DNA of 64,000 nt from Synechococcus sp. CBW1107 (GTDB taxonomy: Bacteria > Cyanobacteriota > Cyanobacteriia > PCC-6307 > Cyanobiaceae). This document shows, one piece after another, positions 7,719 to 18,840 of this stretch; position 1 is the stretch's first letter; the number at the start of each line of letters is the position of its first letter. The notes beneath the pieces were generated by a model. It saw nothing but the letters and a program-made list of their open reading frames with translations, was not told where the DNA came from and made no database searches. The DNA lies in NCBI RefSeq assembly GCF_015841355.1, contig NZ_CP064908.1, forward strand, positions 434,001 through 498,000. The letters are read 5' to 3'. The translations under genes were made by a program, and so were the position numbers.

Positions 7719-10700
7719 ATGCTGACGGTGTATCGCAGCAACCGGGCCGACCTGCTGGCTCAGCTGCTGGGCCAGCATCTGCTTCTTGCCCCCCCGGATC
7801 CCTTCGAGACGGTGTCGGTGGTGGTGAACACCTGGCCCACCAGCCGCTGGCTCGGGGAGCAGCTGGCTCTGGAGCTGGGGGGCATCGCCGCCAACATCCG
7901 CTTCCCCTTTCCCGGAAGCCAGCTGCGCGCCATGGTCGGGCAGCTCCTGGGTGAGAGCGCCGAGGGGAGCGACCCCTGGCGGGCGGGCGACCTGGTCTGG
8001 CCCGTGCTGGAGTTGCTGCCGCAGCTGGTGGAGGCCCCGGAAGCCGCGCCGCTGCGGCGCTGGCTGGAGCAGCGCGACGACGGGGGCGAACTGGACGTCC
8101 CCCTCTGGCAACTGGCCCGCGCCATCGCCGATGGGCTCGATGACCTCAGCCTCTACAGGCCCGCCCTGACGCAGGCGTGGTGGCAGGGCGGCAGTGGCGA
8201 CAGCCGCGGAAATCCCCTGCCTGACTCCCTGGCCTGGCAGCCCCTGCTGGTTCAGCGCCTGCGGGACCGGCTGGGTGAGAAGCCCTTCGGGCTCAGAGCC
8301 CTGGACCTGATCGAGCACCTGCGCGAGGGCCGGATCAGCGTCGAAGGGATCCCGTCCCCCCTGCGCCTGTTCGGCCTCAGCAGCGCCCCGCCGGTGCAGG
8401 TGCAGCTGCTCCAGGCCCTCGCCCTGACGCTGCCCGTAGACCTCTACCTGCTCACCCCCTGCGCCGACCTCTGGCAGCGCTGCGTCGAGCGCCGCCGCGA
8501 TCTCCAGGATGCGCTGGCCCTTGAGCAGCCCTTCGGCCTCGACTGGATGCTGCAGACCCCGGGTCTCGAGGCCCGCTTCGGCCGCCTGGGGGGTGAATTC
8601 CAGCAGCTGCTGGAGGGCACCGGCGAGGCGGGGCTCGGCAGCGCACGGGAGAGGGACCTGTTCCTGCTGCCCGCCACGGCGGCGGCCGCCGCCCAGCGCA
8701 GCCCCAGCCTGCTGGAGCAGCTCCAGGAGCAACTGGCCCAGCCGGACGCTGCCTCTCCCCTGAAGCGCTCCGGGGAGGACCACTCCCTGGAGTTCCACCC
8801 CTGTCCGGGCCGGCTGCGGCAGGTGCAGATCGTGCGTGACCGCCTGCTGCAACTGCTGGCTGCTGACCCCAGCCTCGAGCCGCGCCACATCCTGGTGATG
8901 ACTCCCCAGGTGGACCAGCTGGCGCCCCTGCTGGCCTCGGTGTTCTCGGACAGCGAGGCCACTGGTGTTGAGCTGCCCTGGCGGCTCACGGACCGCAGCC
9001 AGCTCGATGACACCGGCATCGCCCAGTCGCTGCTGCAGGTGCTGCGGCTGGCTGGAGAACGCCTGACGGCCTCGGGCCTGGAGGGCCTGCTCCAGAGCGC
9101 GGCTCTCCAGGAGCACCATCAGCTGGAGCCCGGGGAGGCTGCCGCCATCACCAGGGCACTGCAGGCCAGCGGCTTTCGCTGGGGACTGGACGCGAACGAG
9201 CGGGGCGGCGTCGAGCAGCACAGCCTCAGCTGGGCGATCGATCGGCTGCTGCTGGGCCTGGTGCTCCCCGACCGGCCCGGACTGGCCATCGGCGACTGCG
9301 CGCCCCACCCCCTGGCCGGCACCCCAGAGAGCCAGGGACGCTGGATCCTGCTGCTCAGCCGCCTCAGGCGGGCCTTGGCGGAGCTGCGCCACAGCCGCCG
9401 CGCCGAGGCGTGGGGCCCCTGTCTCAGGGCCCTGCTCGAGGACCTCTTCGGTGACGGCGGCGAGAGGGCCTGGGAGCTGACAACGATCCACCAGGCCATC
9501 GCTGAGTGGACGGTCGGGGCCGCCGGCTGCACCCTGACGATCCCGGCCACGGTGGTGGCAGCGGTGCTGCAGGAGCGGCTGGCCGCCGACAGCGGCCGCT
9601 TCGGCCACCGCAGCGGCGCCCTGACGATCAGCGCTCTCGAGCCGATGCGGGCCATCCCCTACCGGGTGATCGTGCTGATGGGCCTCGACGCGGAGGTGTT
9701 CCCCCGCCGGCGCCAGCGACCCAGCTTCCATCCCATGGAGCATCAGCGCCTGCTGGGGGACCCGGATCCGGCCGACCAGGACCGCTATGTGCTGCTGGAG
9801 GCGCTGCTCTCGGCCCGAGATCACCTGCTGATCAGCTGGAGCAGCCGGGACGAGCGCAAGGGGGATCCACTGCCACCGCCGGCCCCGGTGCGCCAGTGGC
9901 TGGATCAGCTGCGCGCCGAGCTCGGCGCCGAAGGCTTCGAGGGGCTGGTGGTGGACCATGCCGTCAACCCGCTCGATCGCCGCAATTTCCTGCCGGCAGG
10001 TCACCGGCCGCCACCGAGCTGTGACCAGCGCCTGCGCCGGGCCCGCCAGCTCCTCGAGGATCCGGCCATGGCGGCACAGCCGTTGGAGCCCCTGGCCCGG
10101 AGGCGGGCACCCGGATCAGAGGCGGTCAACGGGACGACCGGGCCGGAAGGCCCCCCCGGCACCGATTCCTTCGAGGACCTGCGCCACTGGCTGATGGCTC
10201 CCCAGGACAGCTGGCTTCAGCAGCTGGGGCTGCGGCCGCGGGAATGGGCCGACCCGGTGGACGACCTCGAAGCCCTCAGCCTCGATGAGCTGCGCCGCTC
10301 CCGGCTGCTGCGCGATCAGCTGGCCCGCGGCGGCCATGACCCTGATCCGCCCGACTGGCTGCGGCTGTGGCGCGGCCGCGGCCTGGCCCCACCCCTCACG
10401 GCGGGGGAGCTGGAGAGCAGCGCCCTCAGCCAGCGCTGGTCTTCGCTGCAGCGACTCCTGGAGTCGCTGGGGGAACCCCACCGTCGCCGGCAGCGGTGGC
10501 CGGAGCGGCAGGACACAGATCCGAGCCAGGTCCTGGAGGCTGAGCTTGACTGGCGTGACGATCTGCTGGTGCTGGTGCACACGGCCCGGGCCCGCACCCC
10601 CCGCCGGCTCGATCTCTGGCTGCGGCTGCTGCTGGCGGGTGCCAGCGGCCAGGCCCCGCGGCAGGCCCTCCTGATCGCCCGCGAGAAGGATCGTTTCGTG

Positions 10701-11051
10701 GTGGTGCAGCGCTTGCGGGGGGTCGGAGCCGAGGCTTCAGCTGAACTGCTGCAGCAGTTGCTCAGCTGGCGCCAGAGCCATCGCCACCGCTGCTGGCCGG
10801 TGCCTCCGGACACCGGCTGGGCCTATGCCCAGGCCGAGCACAACCGCCCTGGAGAGGGCCCCGCCAAGGCGATGCAGAGCTGGGAGGGATCTCCCCCCTG
10901 GACCGATGGCGAGCGGCAACAGGAGGTGATGGCCCTCTGCTTCGGCCGGGACTGCCCGGCTGACTCCCTCCTCCGGGGTGATTTCGGAGCGTTCTCGACC
11001 CTGGCCATGGCCCTGCATGAACCGCTGCTGGAGCAGCAGCTGAAGCCATGA
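7719..11051 (+). CDS. recC: Exodeoxyribonuclease V gamma subunit
   Basis: A 1110-residue protein with the RecC pattern: an N-terminal LTVYRSNRADLLAQLL, the VVNTWPTSRWL and NIRFPFPGS blocks, EFHPCPGRLRQVQIVRD, DIL/MTPQVDQLAPL, and ISALEPMRAIPYRVIVLMGLDA. RecC is the Chi-recognition and scaffold subunit of RecBCD, with a degenerate helicase and nuclease-like fold. Length matches the family. Its stop overlaps the start of recB by 4 bases (ATGA), so the subunits are coupled in translation. Very long antisense reading frames here are a codon-bias artefact. Confidence 0.95.
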   Translation: MLTVYRSNRADLLAQLLGQHLLLAPPDPFETVSVVVNTWPTSRWLGEQLALELGGIAANIRFPFPGSQLRAMVGQLLGESAEGSDPWRAGDLVWPVLELLPQLVEAPEAAPLRRWLEQRDDGGELDVPLWQLARAIADGLDDLSLYRPALTQAWWQGGSGDSRGNPLPDSLAWQPLLVQRLRDRLGEKPFGLRALDLIEHLREGRISVEGIPSPLRLFGLSSAPPVQVQLLQALALTLPVDLYLLTPCADLWQRCVERRRDLQDALALEQPFGLDWMLQTPGLEARFGRLGGEFQQLLEGTGEAGLGSARERDLFLLPATAAAAAQRSPSLLEQLQEQLAQPDAASPLKRSGEDHSLEFHPCPGRLRQVQIVRDRLLQLLAADPSLEPRHILVMTPQVDQLAPLLASVFSDSEATGVELPWRLTDRSQLDDTGIAQSLLQVLRLAGERLTASGLEGLLQSAALQEHHQLEPGEAAAITRALQASGFRWGLDANERGGVEQHSLSWAIDRLLLGLVLPDRPGLAIGDCAPHPLAGTPESQGRWILLLSRLRRALAELRHSRRAEAWGPCLRALLEDLFGDGGERAWELTTIHQAIAEWTVGAAGCTLTIPATVVAAVLQERLAADSGRFGHRSGALTISALEPMRAIPYRVIVLMGLDAEVFPRRRQRPSFHPMEHQRLLGDPDPADQDRYVLLEALLSARDHLLISWSSRDERKGDPLPPPAPVRQWLDQLRAELGAEGFEGLVVDHAVNPLDRRNFLPAGHRPPPSCDQRLRRARQLLEDPAMAAQPLEPLARRRAPGSEAVNGTTGPEGPPGTDSFEDLRHWLMAPQDSWLQQLGLRPREWADPVDDLEALSLDELRRSRLLRDQLARGGHDPDPPDWLRLWRGRGLAPPLTAGELESSALSQRWSSLQRLLESLGEPHRRRQRWPERQDTDPSQVLEAELDWRDDLLVLVHTARARTPRRLDLWLRLLLAGASGQAPRQALLIAREKDRFVVVQRLRGVGAEASAELLQQLLSWRQSHRHRCWPVPPDTGWAYAQAEHNRPGEGPAKAMQSWEGSPPWTDGERQQEVMALCFGRDCPADSLLRGDFGAFSTLAMALHEPLLEQQLKP

Positions 11052-14000
11052 GCAGCGCCGGAACCGAGGCTGACGTGGCGGCCCTGGAGCTGGCGGCCAA
11101 TGACCTGCCCCTGGATCCAGGGGTGCATCTGATCGAGGCCAGTGCCGGCACCGGCAAGACCTTCACCCTCGCCCATCTGGTGCTGCGGCTGGTGGGCGAG
11201 CGGGAGCTGTCGCTGCGGGCGCTGCTGGTGGTCACCTTCACCAAGGCCGCCGCCGCCGAGCTCAGGGACCGGATCGGCCGGCGGCTGCAGCAGGCCCAGC
11301 AGCTGCTGCAGACCTCTGATCCTGCCGGGCACGAGGGGCTGGATCAGGAGCTGAAGGAGTGGCTGGGGAGCATCCCCCCCCCGCACCGCGAGCGGCTGCG
11401 GGCCCAGCTGCTGCTGGCTCTCGAGGAACTCGACGCCGCGGACATCACCACCATCCACGGGTTCTGCCATCGCAGCCTGCAGCGTCAGGCCCTGGAGGCG
11501 GCTCTGGCCCCTGAGGTGGAGCTGGAGAACGACGGGTCGCTGCTGCAGGAGCAGGTGGTGCACGACTACTGGCAGCAACAGGTGCTGCCCCTGCCGGCCC
11601 ACGCCCTGCGGGGACTGATCCGCAAGGGGGTCCAGATCGAAGCCCTTCAAAGTCTGCTGGCCAAGCTGGACGGGGATCCGACCCTGGCCAGCCCGGAGCT
11701 GCCGCCGGGCTGGGACCCCGAGCGCCCCCTGGCCGGACAGTGGCTCGCCCAGTGGGAGGCCGACTGGCAGCGGTTTCAGGCCCTCTGGGACCGGCAGGGG
11801 GAGGCACTGGAGCAGGCGGTCTGCGCGGCGGCGGCGGCGCGCAGGCAGGCCGGCCTCAGCAGCAAGGGGCCCTACAGCGCCAAACCCCGCCACAAACGCA
11901 CCCAGCTGCTGGCCGCCTGGCTGGAGGACCAGCCCTGCCCGGGCTCCTACGCCGAGCTGCTGGAGGAGAAAACCAGCTGGATTCCCGACTACTTCCACCC
12001 GGGGCCGATCAGCCAGGCGGCGGCGCTGGATGGTCCTCAAGCGACCCTGCCCCAGCCGCGGTTGCTGGAAGCGGCGGCGGCCCTGGTGGATGGTCCCGCC
12101 GAGGCGGTGCTCAGCCATTTCTGCCACTGGGCCCGGGCGGAGCTGGCGCTGCGGCGGCAACGGGGCGGGCGCATGAGCTACGGCGACCTGCTCGTGGGCC
12201 TCGATCCCGGTGGCGACGGCGGCCGGCGACCTGGCCTGATCGAGGCCCTCTCCCAGCGCTATGAGGCAGTGCTGATCGATGAGTTCCAGGACACCGATCC
12301 CCTGCAATGGCGGATCCTGCATCGGGCCTTCGCAACCACTGGTGCCCAGCCCCGGCACCTGCTGGTGCTGGTGGGAGATCCCAAGCAAGCCATCTACCGG
12401 TTCCGGGGAGGCGATCTCGACACCTACCGGACCGCCGGCAGGACTGCCGCGGCCCGTCACCGGCTCGCGCGCAACTTCCGCTCCTCGGCTCCCCTGCTGG
12501 ATGCCCTCAACGAGCTGATGGCCCCGGGCCTGCCCCGCTCGGAGCTGCCCGTGAAGCCGCTGCGGGCCGCCCGCCGGGATGAGGACGAGTCCCTGATCCT
12601 GCCGGCGGGGCAACAGCCCCTGCAGCTGCTCTGGCTGGGGAGCGATCGCGCCGCCGGAGAGGCCCCCCCCGGGCGCGGCGAGCTGGAGAAACGGGCGAGT
12701 GACCGGGTGGCGGCCCTGGTGCTGGATCTGCTGCGGCGGGGATGGCGGATGGGTGCAGGGGAGGGAACCCGGGCCCTGCAGCCCTCCGACCTCTGCCTGC
12801 TGGTGGACCGCCACCAGCAGGCCGAAGACCTGCGGCAGGCCCTGGAGCGCCGTGGGCTCCCCAGCCGCCTGATCAGCCAGGGGGATGTGTTCGCCGGTGA
12901 GGGAGCCGCCCTGCTGCAGAGGTTGCTCGATGCCCTGGCGGAACCCGGCAGCGGCCCACGCCTGCGGCTGCTGGCCGCCTCCCCCCTGCTGGGCTGGAGT
13001 CCACAGCAGCTGGCGGCCGCCGGAAGCCAGGAGTGGGATCGCCTCTCCAGCCAGCTGGCCCGCCTGGCTGAGCGCCTGCCCGACGATGGACTGCTGGCCA
13101 CCCTGGGACGACTGCTGCACAGTGAGGAGCTGGCCCGGCTCTCTCTGCAGGGTCGCTGGCTGGCCGACCTGCAGCAGTGCGCGGAGCTGGTGCAGGAGCG
13201 GCTGCACCAGCAGCGGCTCGGGGCGGCCGCCAGCGCCGACTGGTTGCGGCGGCGGCGGCTGCACCCCCCCGAGACCGTGCCGGAGAACCAGCAGCCCCAC
13301 AGCGATGCGGTCAGCTCCGCGGTGGGCGTCGTGACGGTTCACCGCAGCAAGGGACTGGAATTTCCCGTGGTGATCTGTCCCTACTTCTGGCAGGGGGTGG
13401 GCAGCGCCAACCGCCGGGGGAGCCGGGGCCTTGGACGCCGCTGGACCCCGCAGCACGCCGGCGGCCCCCAGCTCGATGTGCATCTCGATCAGCGCTGGGG
13501 GCCTGGCCAGCAGGCAGCCGAGCAGGAGCAGACTGCCCTGGCGGCGGAGCGGGAACGGCTGGCCTACGTGGCTCTCACCCGCGCCAGGGACCTGCTGGTG
13601 CTCGGCTTCGGACCGGCCCTGGGCCAGGCCTCCAACCCGCTGATGCCGTGGCTCTTCAGCGACCTGCCCCTGCAGCCCCTGGAGTCCGACACAGATCTCT
13701 ACACCGACCGCTCCGATCAGCAGTGGCTCGAGCATCTCGAGGGAGAGATCCAGCGGAGCGCGCTGCCGATCACCCTGATCAGCGGCGATCCCGAGCAGCC
13801 GGCCTCGGCGCGTTGGCATGCGCCGGCGGAGACCGGAGATCTGCGCACTGGCCCAGTGCCCCGCTGGTCGCTGCTCACGGGCTGGGGGCGCAGCAGCTAC
13901 TCCAGCTGGACCCAGGGGGCCCATGGAGGTCCACTGGCTCCGGAAGCGATCGAGGAGGGCCGCGAGACCGATGGCTTCGAGCGCACCGCCAGCGATAAGG

Positions 14001-14926
14001 ACGACCCAGGTTCCCAGGCCGCGGACCCCGTCAGCCCGGAGTGGGGGCCGGAGATCGGGGAGGCCCGTAATGGGCCTCTGGCGATGTTTCCCCGCGGTGC
14101 CGCCGCGGGTGATTGTCTGCACCGCATCCTGGAGCGGGTCGATCACCGCCTGCCAGGTGACGAGCCGATCCACCGGGAGCTCGTGGATCGGGAGCTGGAG
14201 CGGGCTGGGCTGGATCTGGAGCACGCTCCGGCCACGCTGCAGTTCCTCGAGCGGCTGCGCCGCACGCCGATGGGAGGGGTGCTGGGGGAGGTGTGTCTGG
14301 CCCAGCTGGATCCTCGGCGGCAACTGCGCGAGATGCCCTTCGATTTACCCCTGGCCACGGGCGCAGACGCCTCAGCAGGACGTGCCCTGGTGCGGGCCCG
14401 GGGGTTGGCCGAGGTGTTCAGCCGGTACCCCGAGGGGACCTTCACCACGGCCTACGCCGAGCGGCTGGCGGAGCTGACCGTGGCCAGCCGCGGCTTCCTC
14501 ACCGGCTCGATCGATCTGGTCTTCACCGCCCCGGGGGCCGACGGGCAGGAGCGCTGGTGGGTGGCCGACTGGAAAAGCAACTGGCTGGGACACCGCGACC
14601 CCCAGGGCCTGCCGGTCGCCTGTGGACCCCTCGACTACGGACGGGTGGGGATGGCCGCCGTGATGGAGAGCCACCATTACCCGCTGCAGGCACACCTCTA
14701 TCTGGTGGCTCTGCACCGCTACCTGGGCTGGCGCCTGCCGGGCTACAACCCCCAGCAGGATCTCGGCGGCTTCGTGTACATCTTTCTGCGCGGGGTCCCC
14801 GGGGCGATCAGCCCGCCTCCGGGCCTGACGATGGCGGAGCTGTCGGTGCCGGGAATGTTCGTGGAACCGGCCCCTCTGGGCCGGCTCGAAGCCCTCGATG
14901 CCCTGCTGCGGGAGGGCCAGCGATGA
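11048..14926 (+). CDS. recB: Exodeoxyribonuclease V beta subunit (helicase-nuclease)
   Basis: A 1292-residue superfamily-1 helicase with a C-terminal nuclease. Walker A is ASAGTGKT at residues 31-38, helicase motif II is IDEFQDTDPLQW, and motif VI-type VALTRARD follows later. The C-terminal nuclease motifs are GSIDLVF and VADWKSN, whose acidic residues and Lys bind the catalytic metal. RecB is the slow 3'-5' motor and the only nuclease of the RecBCD complex for double-strand-break repair. The gene overlaps recC upstream and recD downstream by 4 bases each. Confidence 0.96.
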   Translation: MSSAGTEADVAALELAANDLPLDPGVHLIEASAGTGKTFTLAHLVLRLVGERELSLRALLVVTFTKAAAAELRDRIGRRLQQAQQLLQTSDPAGHEGLDQELKEWLGSIPPPHRERLRAQLLLALEELDAADITTIHGFCHRSLQRQALEAALAPEVELENDGSLLQEQVVHDYWQQQVLPLPAHALRGLIRKGVQIEALQSLLAKLDGDPTLASPELPPGWDPERPLAGQWLAQWEADWQRFQALWDRQGEALEQAVCAAAAARRQAGLSSKGPYSAKPRHKRTQLLAAWLEDQPCPGSYAELLEEKTSWIPDYFHPGPISQAAALDGPQATLPQPRLLEAAAALVDGPAEAVLSHFCHWARAELALRRQRGGRMSYGDLLVGLDPGGDGGRRPGLIEALSQRYEAVLIDEFQDTDPLQWRILHRAFATTGAQPRHLLVLVGDPKQAIYRFRGGDLDTYRTAGRTAAARHRLARNFRSSAPLLDALNELMAPGLPRSELPVKPLRAARRDEDESLILPAGQQPLQLLWLGSDRAAGEAPPGRGELEKRASDRVAALVLDLLRRGWRMGAGEGTRALQPSDLCLLVDRHQQAEDLRQALERRGLPSRLISQGDVFAGEGAALLQRLLDALAEPGSGPRLRLLAASPLLGWSPQQLAAAGSQEWDRLSSQLARLAERLPDDGLLATLGRLLHSEELARLSLQGRWLADLQQCAELVQERLHQQRLGAAASADWLRRRRLHPPETVPENQQPHSDAVSSAVGVVTVHRSKGLEFPVVICPYFWQGVGSANRRGSRGLGRRWTPQHAGGPQLDVHLDQRWGPGQQAAEQEQTALAAERERLAYVALTRARDLLVLGFGPALGQASNPLMPWLFSDLPLQPLESDTDLYTDRSDQQWLEHLEGEIQRSALPITLISGDPEQPASARWHAPAETGDLRTGPVPRWSLLTGWGRSSYSSWTQGAHGGPLAPEAIEEGRETDGFERTASDKDDPGSQAADPVSPEWGPEIGEARNGPLAMFPRGAAAGDCLHRILERVDHRLPGDEPIHRELVDRELERAGLDLEHAPATLQFLERLRRTPMGGVLGEVCLAQLDPRRQLREMPFDLPLATGADASAGRALVRARGLAEVFSRYPEGTFTTAYAERLAELTVASRGFLTGSIDLVFTAPGADGQERWWVADWKSNWLGHRDPQGLPVACGPLDYGRVGMAAVMESHHYPLQAHLYLVALHRYLGWRLPGYNPQQDLGGFVYIFLRGVPGAISPPPGLTMAELSVPGMFVEPAPLGRLEALDALLREGQR

Positions 14927-16632
14927 CCCCAGAGTCCCCCATCACTCCCCTGGGGCCTGCCCTGGCCGAAGCCCTGCCCAGGCTTTATAGGATCAGGACT
15001 GATCCGTTGCTGACCGAGCTGATCGGGGCCCTGAGTACGGCCCTGGTGCGCGGGGAGTTGCATCTCCCCTTCGACGGGCCGGCTCCCGAGGGCATCGTCA
15101 GCGTGGAGCAGTGGCCTGAGGGTCACCGCCAGGCCCTGGTCCGCTGCGGCTGGATCCAGATCCCGGAGCAGCCTGGGCTGCCTGACGACGAGTCACCGCC
15201 GCCGCTGATGCTCGGCGACCGCGGGGTGGGCTGGCGTCGCTGGCTGCTGCTGCTGGAAGCCACGATGGCCGAACTGGAGCGGCGGGCCACGGCCAGCGTG
15301 CAGCCGCCCCTGAGCCCCGCCTGCCTGCAGACCGCCGCGCAGCGGGCCCGGCGACGGGGTCGGCTGGATCCCCGTCAGCAGGCGGCGGTGGCAGCCCTGC
15401 TCAGCCAGGGCCTGGTGTTGCTCGGGGGCGGACCCGGCACCGGCAAGACCAGCACGATCGTGCAGATGCTCGCGGCGGTTCTGGAGGAGCGTCCCGGCTG
15501 GAGGCTGCACCTGGCCGCACCCACCGGCAAGGCTGCCGCACGACTGCGCCAGGCCATCGCCGCTGGAGCCGGCACCCTGCCGCCTCCTCTGGCCGCACAG
15601 CTGTCGGCCAGCCCCTGCACCACCCTGCATCGCCTGCTGGAGAGCCGCGGAGAGGGATTCGGGCGGAACCGTGAGCACCCCCTGGCCCTGGATCTGCTGG
15701 TGGTGGATGAAGTGTCGATGCTGGACCTTCCCCTGATGGCCGCCCTGCTGGAGGCCATGCCCGCCCAGGCCCAGCTGGTGCTGGTGGGGGACCCCGATCA
15801 GCTGGCCCCGGTGGGACCCGGGGCGGTGCTGCAGGAACTGCAGGCGCCGGCCAGACGCCAGGCCATGGGCGATTCAGCGATCGAGCTGATCACCACCTAC
15901 CGCAATGACGGAGCCCTGGCCGTGGCGGCCGGACGGTTGCGGCGTGGTGACGTCCCCGGGTTTCTGCAGGATCTGAACCGGCTCAGCTCCTCGGACAACC
16001 TCAGCTGGTGGCGCTGCGCGGCCGGCCGGCTGCCCGCCGGGGTGCTGGAGCGGCTCAGAGCCCACCAGGTGCAGCTGGCCCGTCTGGCCGCCAGCTGGAG
16101 TGAGGATCCTGAGGCAGTGACCCGGGAGCTGCTGGAGGAGCTGGAGCGCTGTGTGGCGCTGGCCCCCACCCGCCGCGGCCGCTGGGGGGTGGAGGCGCTG
16201 AACCAGCGGCTGCTGGGTGCCGACTGGAGCCGGGGACCGGCGGGCTGGCCAGCCGGCACTCCGGTGCTCTGTCAGCGCAACCTGCCGGAGCTGGGGCTTG
16301 CCAATGGCGATGTGGGGGTGGTGGTGGTGCGGGAGGGCCAGCGCCAGCTGCTGTTCTGGGGAAGCCAGGAACCGGGCGTAGCCGGCAAGGAAGGCACCAG
16401 CGCGTCGGCGCCTGCCATCCGCCTGGTTCATCCCAGCCGGATGGCAGGCGCCGACGCGGCCTTCGCGATCACGATCCACAAGTCGCAGGGCAGTCAGTAC
16501 CAGCAGGTGCTGGTCCTGGTGCCGGAAGGGGAGGGCCGCTGGGACCGGCGCCTCCTCTACACAGCGCTGACGCGGGCCCGGCGGCAGGCGGTGCTGATCA
16601 CCCCCGAAGGCCAGGGCTGGCTGCCCGCCTGA
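14923..16632 (+). CDS. recD: Exodeoxyribonuclease V alpha subunit (5'-3' helicase)
   Basis: A 569-residue superfamily-1B helicase with Walker A in GGGPGTGKTSTIV, motif II in LLVVDEVSMLDLPLM, LVGDPDQLAPVGPG, and the C-terminal TIHKSQGSQY and LLYTALTRAR. RecD is the fast 5'-3' motor of RecBCD. ATG 14923 overlaps the recB stop by 4 bases. The frame is open further upstream, but that part is antisense-like shadow sequence within recB. The gene converges on glnN with 16 bases between stops. No transcription terminator is visible. Confidence 0.95.
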   Translation: MTPESPITPLGPALAEALPRLYRIRTDPLLTELIGALSTALVRGELHLPFDGPAPEGIVSVEQWPEGHRQALVRCGWIQIPEQPGLPDDESPPPLMLGDRGVGWRRWLLLLEATMAELERRATASVQPPLSPACLQTAAQRARRRGRLDPRQQAAVAALLSQGLVLLGGGPGTGKTSTIVQMLAAVLEERPGWRLHLAAPTGKAAARLRQAIAAGAGTLPPPLAAQLSASPCTTLHRLLESRGEGFGRNREHPLALDLLVVDEVSMLDLPLMAALLEAMPAQAQLVLVGDPDQLAPVGPGAVLQELQAPARRQAMGDSAIELITTYRNDGALAVAAGRLRRGDVPGFLQDLNRLSSSDNLSWWRCAAGRLPAGVLERLRAHQVQLARLAASWSEDPEAVTRELLEELERCVALAPTRRGRWGVEALNQRLLGADWSRGPAGWPAGTPVLCQRNLPELGLANGDVGVVVVREGQRQLLFWGSQEPGVAGKEGTSASAPAIRLVHPSRMAGADAAFAITIHKSQGSQYQQVLVLVPEGEGRWDRRLLYTALTRARRQAVLITPEGQGWLPA

Positions 16633-16648
16633 GGGCAGCCGGACAGGA

Positions 16649-18817
16649 TCAGCGGACGAACAGCATCTCCTGGTAGGTGGGCAGCGGCCAGGCGTTGTCG
16701 TCCACCAGGGTCTCCAGACCGTCGACGGCCTCGCGGATCTTGTGCATCAGGGGCAGGAGGGTGTCCGCACAGTGGCGCATGTGGGCGACTGCACCGTGGG
16801 GCGGGGCCGACAGGGCGGACTCGAGGGCCACGCAGTTCGCCAGCAGTTCCTGATTGAGGGTGGCGATCCGCCCGGCCATGGCGCGATCGGGAGGAAGTCC
16901 GAGATCCTCCTGGTAGCGCAGGGAATTGGCCAGGTTGCCGAGGTACTCCATGACGGCCGGATACACCTGGGTGCGGGCGATCTTCAAGGCCACCTTCGCC
17001 TCGACTTCGACGGCGAGCACATACTGCTCGGCGTACACCTCGAAGCGGCTCTGCAGCTCCACGGGAGTGAGGACACCCGTCCGGCGGAAGAGGTCCTTGA
17101 CATTGTCACGCTCGAGCACGAGCAGCGCATCAGCGGTGGTGGGCAGGTTTTCCAGCCCCCTCTCGTTCACGGCCATCTGGTGCCACTCGCTGGAGTAGCC
17201 ATCACCGCCGAAGACGACATTGCCATGCTTCTCCATGATCGTCTTGAGCACAGCGGAGGCGGCTGACTCAAGCGATTCCCCAGCCCCCATCTTCGCCTCC
17301 ATTTCATCGCAGATGTACTGGAGGGAATCCGCGAGAATCGTGTTCATCGCCACGAGCGGACCAGCGACCGACTGGTTGGAGCCCACGGCCCTGAATTCGA
17401 AACGGTTGCCGGTGAAGGCGAAGGGGGAGGTGCGGTTCCGGTCGCCTGGATCCTTGGGAAATTCGGGCAGGGTGTCAACACCCAGTTGCATCAATCCACC
17501 GTGATCGGTGCTACCGAGATTGCCGTTCTTGATCATCGTGTAAACCTCCTCCAGCTGACTGCCGAGGTACACCGAGATGATCGCCGGAGGAGCTTCGTTG
17601 GCCCCGAGGCGGTGATCATTGCCGGCCGTGGCCACCACAGCACGCAGCAGCGGTCCATAGAGGTGGACACCGCGAATCACGGCTCCGCAGAACAGCAGGA
17701 ACTGCATGTTCTCCTCTGGGCTGCTGCCTGGGTCGAGCAGATTGCCCTGGGTGGCATTGCCCACCGACCAGTTGACGTGCTTGCCGGAGCCGTTGATTCC
17801 CTCGAACGGCTTCTCATGCAGCAGGCAGTTCATGCCATGCTTCCGCGCCGTGTTCTTCAGCAGCGTCATGGTGAGCTGCTGGTGATCGGTGGCCACGTTG
17901 GCCGCCTCGAAGAAGGGAGCGATCTCGAACTGACCGGGCGCCACCTCGTTATGGCGGGTCTTGGCAGGGATGCCCAGCTTGTACATCTGCTGCTCCACGT
18001 CCTGCATGAACACCTGAACCCGCCGGGGGATGGCCCCGAAGTAGTGGTCGTCGAACTGCTGGCCCTTGGGGGAGGGGCTGCCGAAGAGGGTGCGACCGGC
18101 CAGCAGCAGGTCGGAGCGCAGACTCACGAAGGCACTGTCGACCAGGAAGTATTCCTGCTCGGCACCACAGCTGGAGTTCACCGGAGCCACGTCGGTGTTG
18201 CCGAGCATCTTGAGCAGACGCTGGGCCTGTTTGTTCATGGCCGCGTTGGAGCGCAGCAGCGGCGTTTTCTTGTCGAGAGCTTCACCGGTCCACGACACGA
18301 AGACCGTCGGGATGCATAGAGTGACGCCATTGGGCGTGCTCATCAGGAACGCCGGGCTGGTGATATCCCAGGCGGTGTAGCCACGTGCCTCAAAGGTGGA
18401 GCGGATGCCACCGTTGGGGAAGGAGGAGCCGTCCGGTTCGCCCTGCACCAGCACCTTGCCGGTGAATTCGCAGATGGCGGAGCCGTCGCTCTGGGTGGAG
18501 ATGAAGCCGTCGTGCTTCTCGGCGGTGGAGTTGGTGAGGGGGTAGAAGACGTGGGCGTAGTAGAGAGCACCGCGACTGACCGCCCAGTCCTTCATGGCCT
18601 GGGCCACCACATTGGCCACGGAGACATCAAGCTTGCCTCCCTCCTTGATGGTGGTCTGAACAGATTTGAAGATGTCCTTGGGAAGGGACGACTTCATTTT
18701 GGAGAGGTTGAAGACATCGCTGGCCCACATTTCCTCCAGTGATCCGGGGGGGGATGTGATCGTCTCAGGACGATCCTGGGTGCGCTGAATGGCGGCGAGG
18801 CGCTGGGGGCTGGGCAT
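16649..18817 (-). CDS. glnN: Glutamine synthetase type III
   Basis: A 722-residue protein, the size of GSIII rather than GSI (about 470). Family blocks include [30 protein letters not shown], the [12 protein letters not shown] segment, [15 protein letters not shown] and [17 protein letters not shown] makes glutamine from glutamate, ammonium and ATP, and in cyanobacteria it is an NtcA-controlled enzyme used under nitrogen stress. ATG 18817 is chosen because the preceding in-frame residues are non-conserved and the start then fits the family. A possible NtcA-type box lies about 52 bases upstream. Confidence 0.96.
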   Translation of the reverse strand: MPSPQRLAAIQRTQDRPETITSPPGSLEEMWASDVFNLSKMKSSLPKDIFKSVQTTIKEGGKLDVSVANVVAQAMKDWAVSRGALYYAHVFYPLTNSTAEKHDGFISTQSDGSAICEFTGKVLVQGEPDGSSFPNGGIRSTFEARGYTAWDITSPAFLMSTPNGVTLCIPTVFVSWTGEALDKKTPLLRSNAAMNKQAQRLLKMLGNTDVAPVNSSCGAEQEYFLVDSAFVSLRSDLLLAGRTLFGSPSPKGQQFDDHYFGAIPRRVQVFMQDVEQQMYKLGIPAKTRHNEVAPGQFEIAPFFEAANVATDHQQLTMTLLKNTARKHGMNCLLHEKPFEGINGSGKHVNWSVGNATQGNLLDPGSSPEENMQFLLFCGAVIRGVHLYGPLLRAVVATAGNDHRLGANEAPPAIISVYLGSQLEEVYTMIKNGNLGSTDHGGLMQLGVDTLPEFPKDPGDRNRTSPFAFTGNRFEFRAVGSNQSVAGPLVAMNTILADSLQYICDEMEAKMGAGESLESAASAVLKTIMEKHGNVVFGGDGYSSEWHQMAVNERGLENLPTTADALLVLERDNVKDLFRRTGVLTPVELQSRFEVYAEQYVLAVEVEAKVALKIARTQVYPAVMEYLGNLANSLRYQEDLGLPPDRAMAGRIATLNQELLANCVALESALSAPPHGAVAHMRHCADTLLPLMHKIREAVDGLETLVDDNAWPLPTYQEMLFVR

Positions 18818-18840
18818 GTCAGACCATCTGTCTGGCAGAC

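Noticed and set aside
6768-10004. Very long minus-strand open frame (over 1000 codons) opposite recC
   Set aside because: It is antisense to a well-supported recC, has Gln/Gly/Leu/Arg-rich composition and no domain. Such frames arise from strong GC bias at codon position 3.
10823-14323. Very long minus-strand open frame opposite recB
   Set aside because: Same reason: an antisense shadow of recB with low-complexity composition and no motif.
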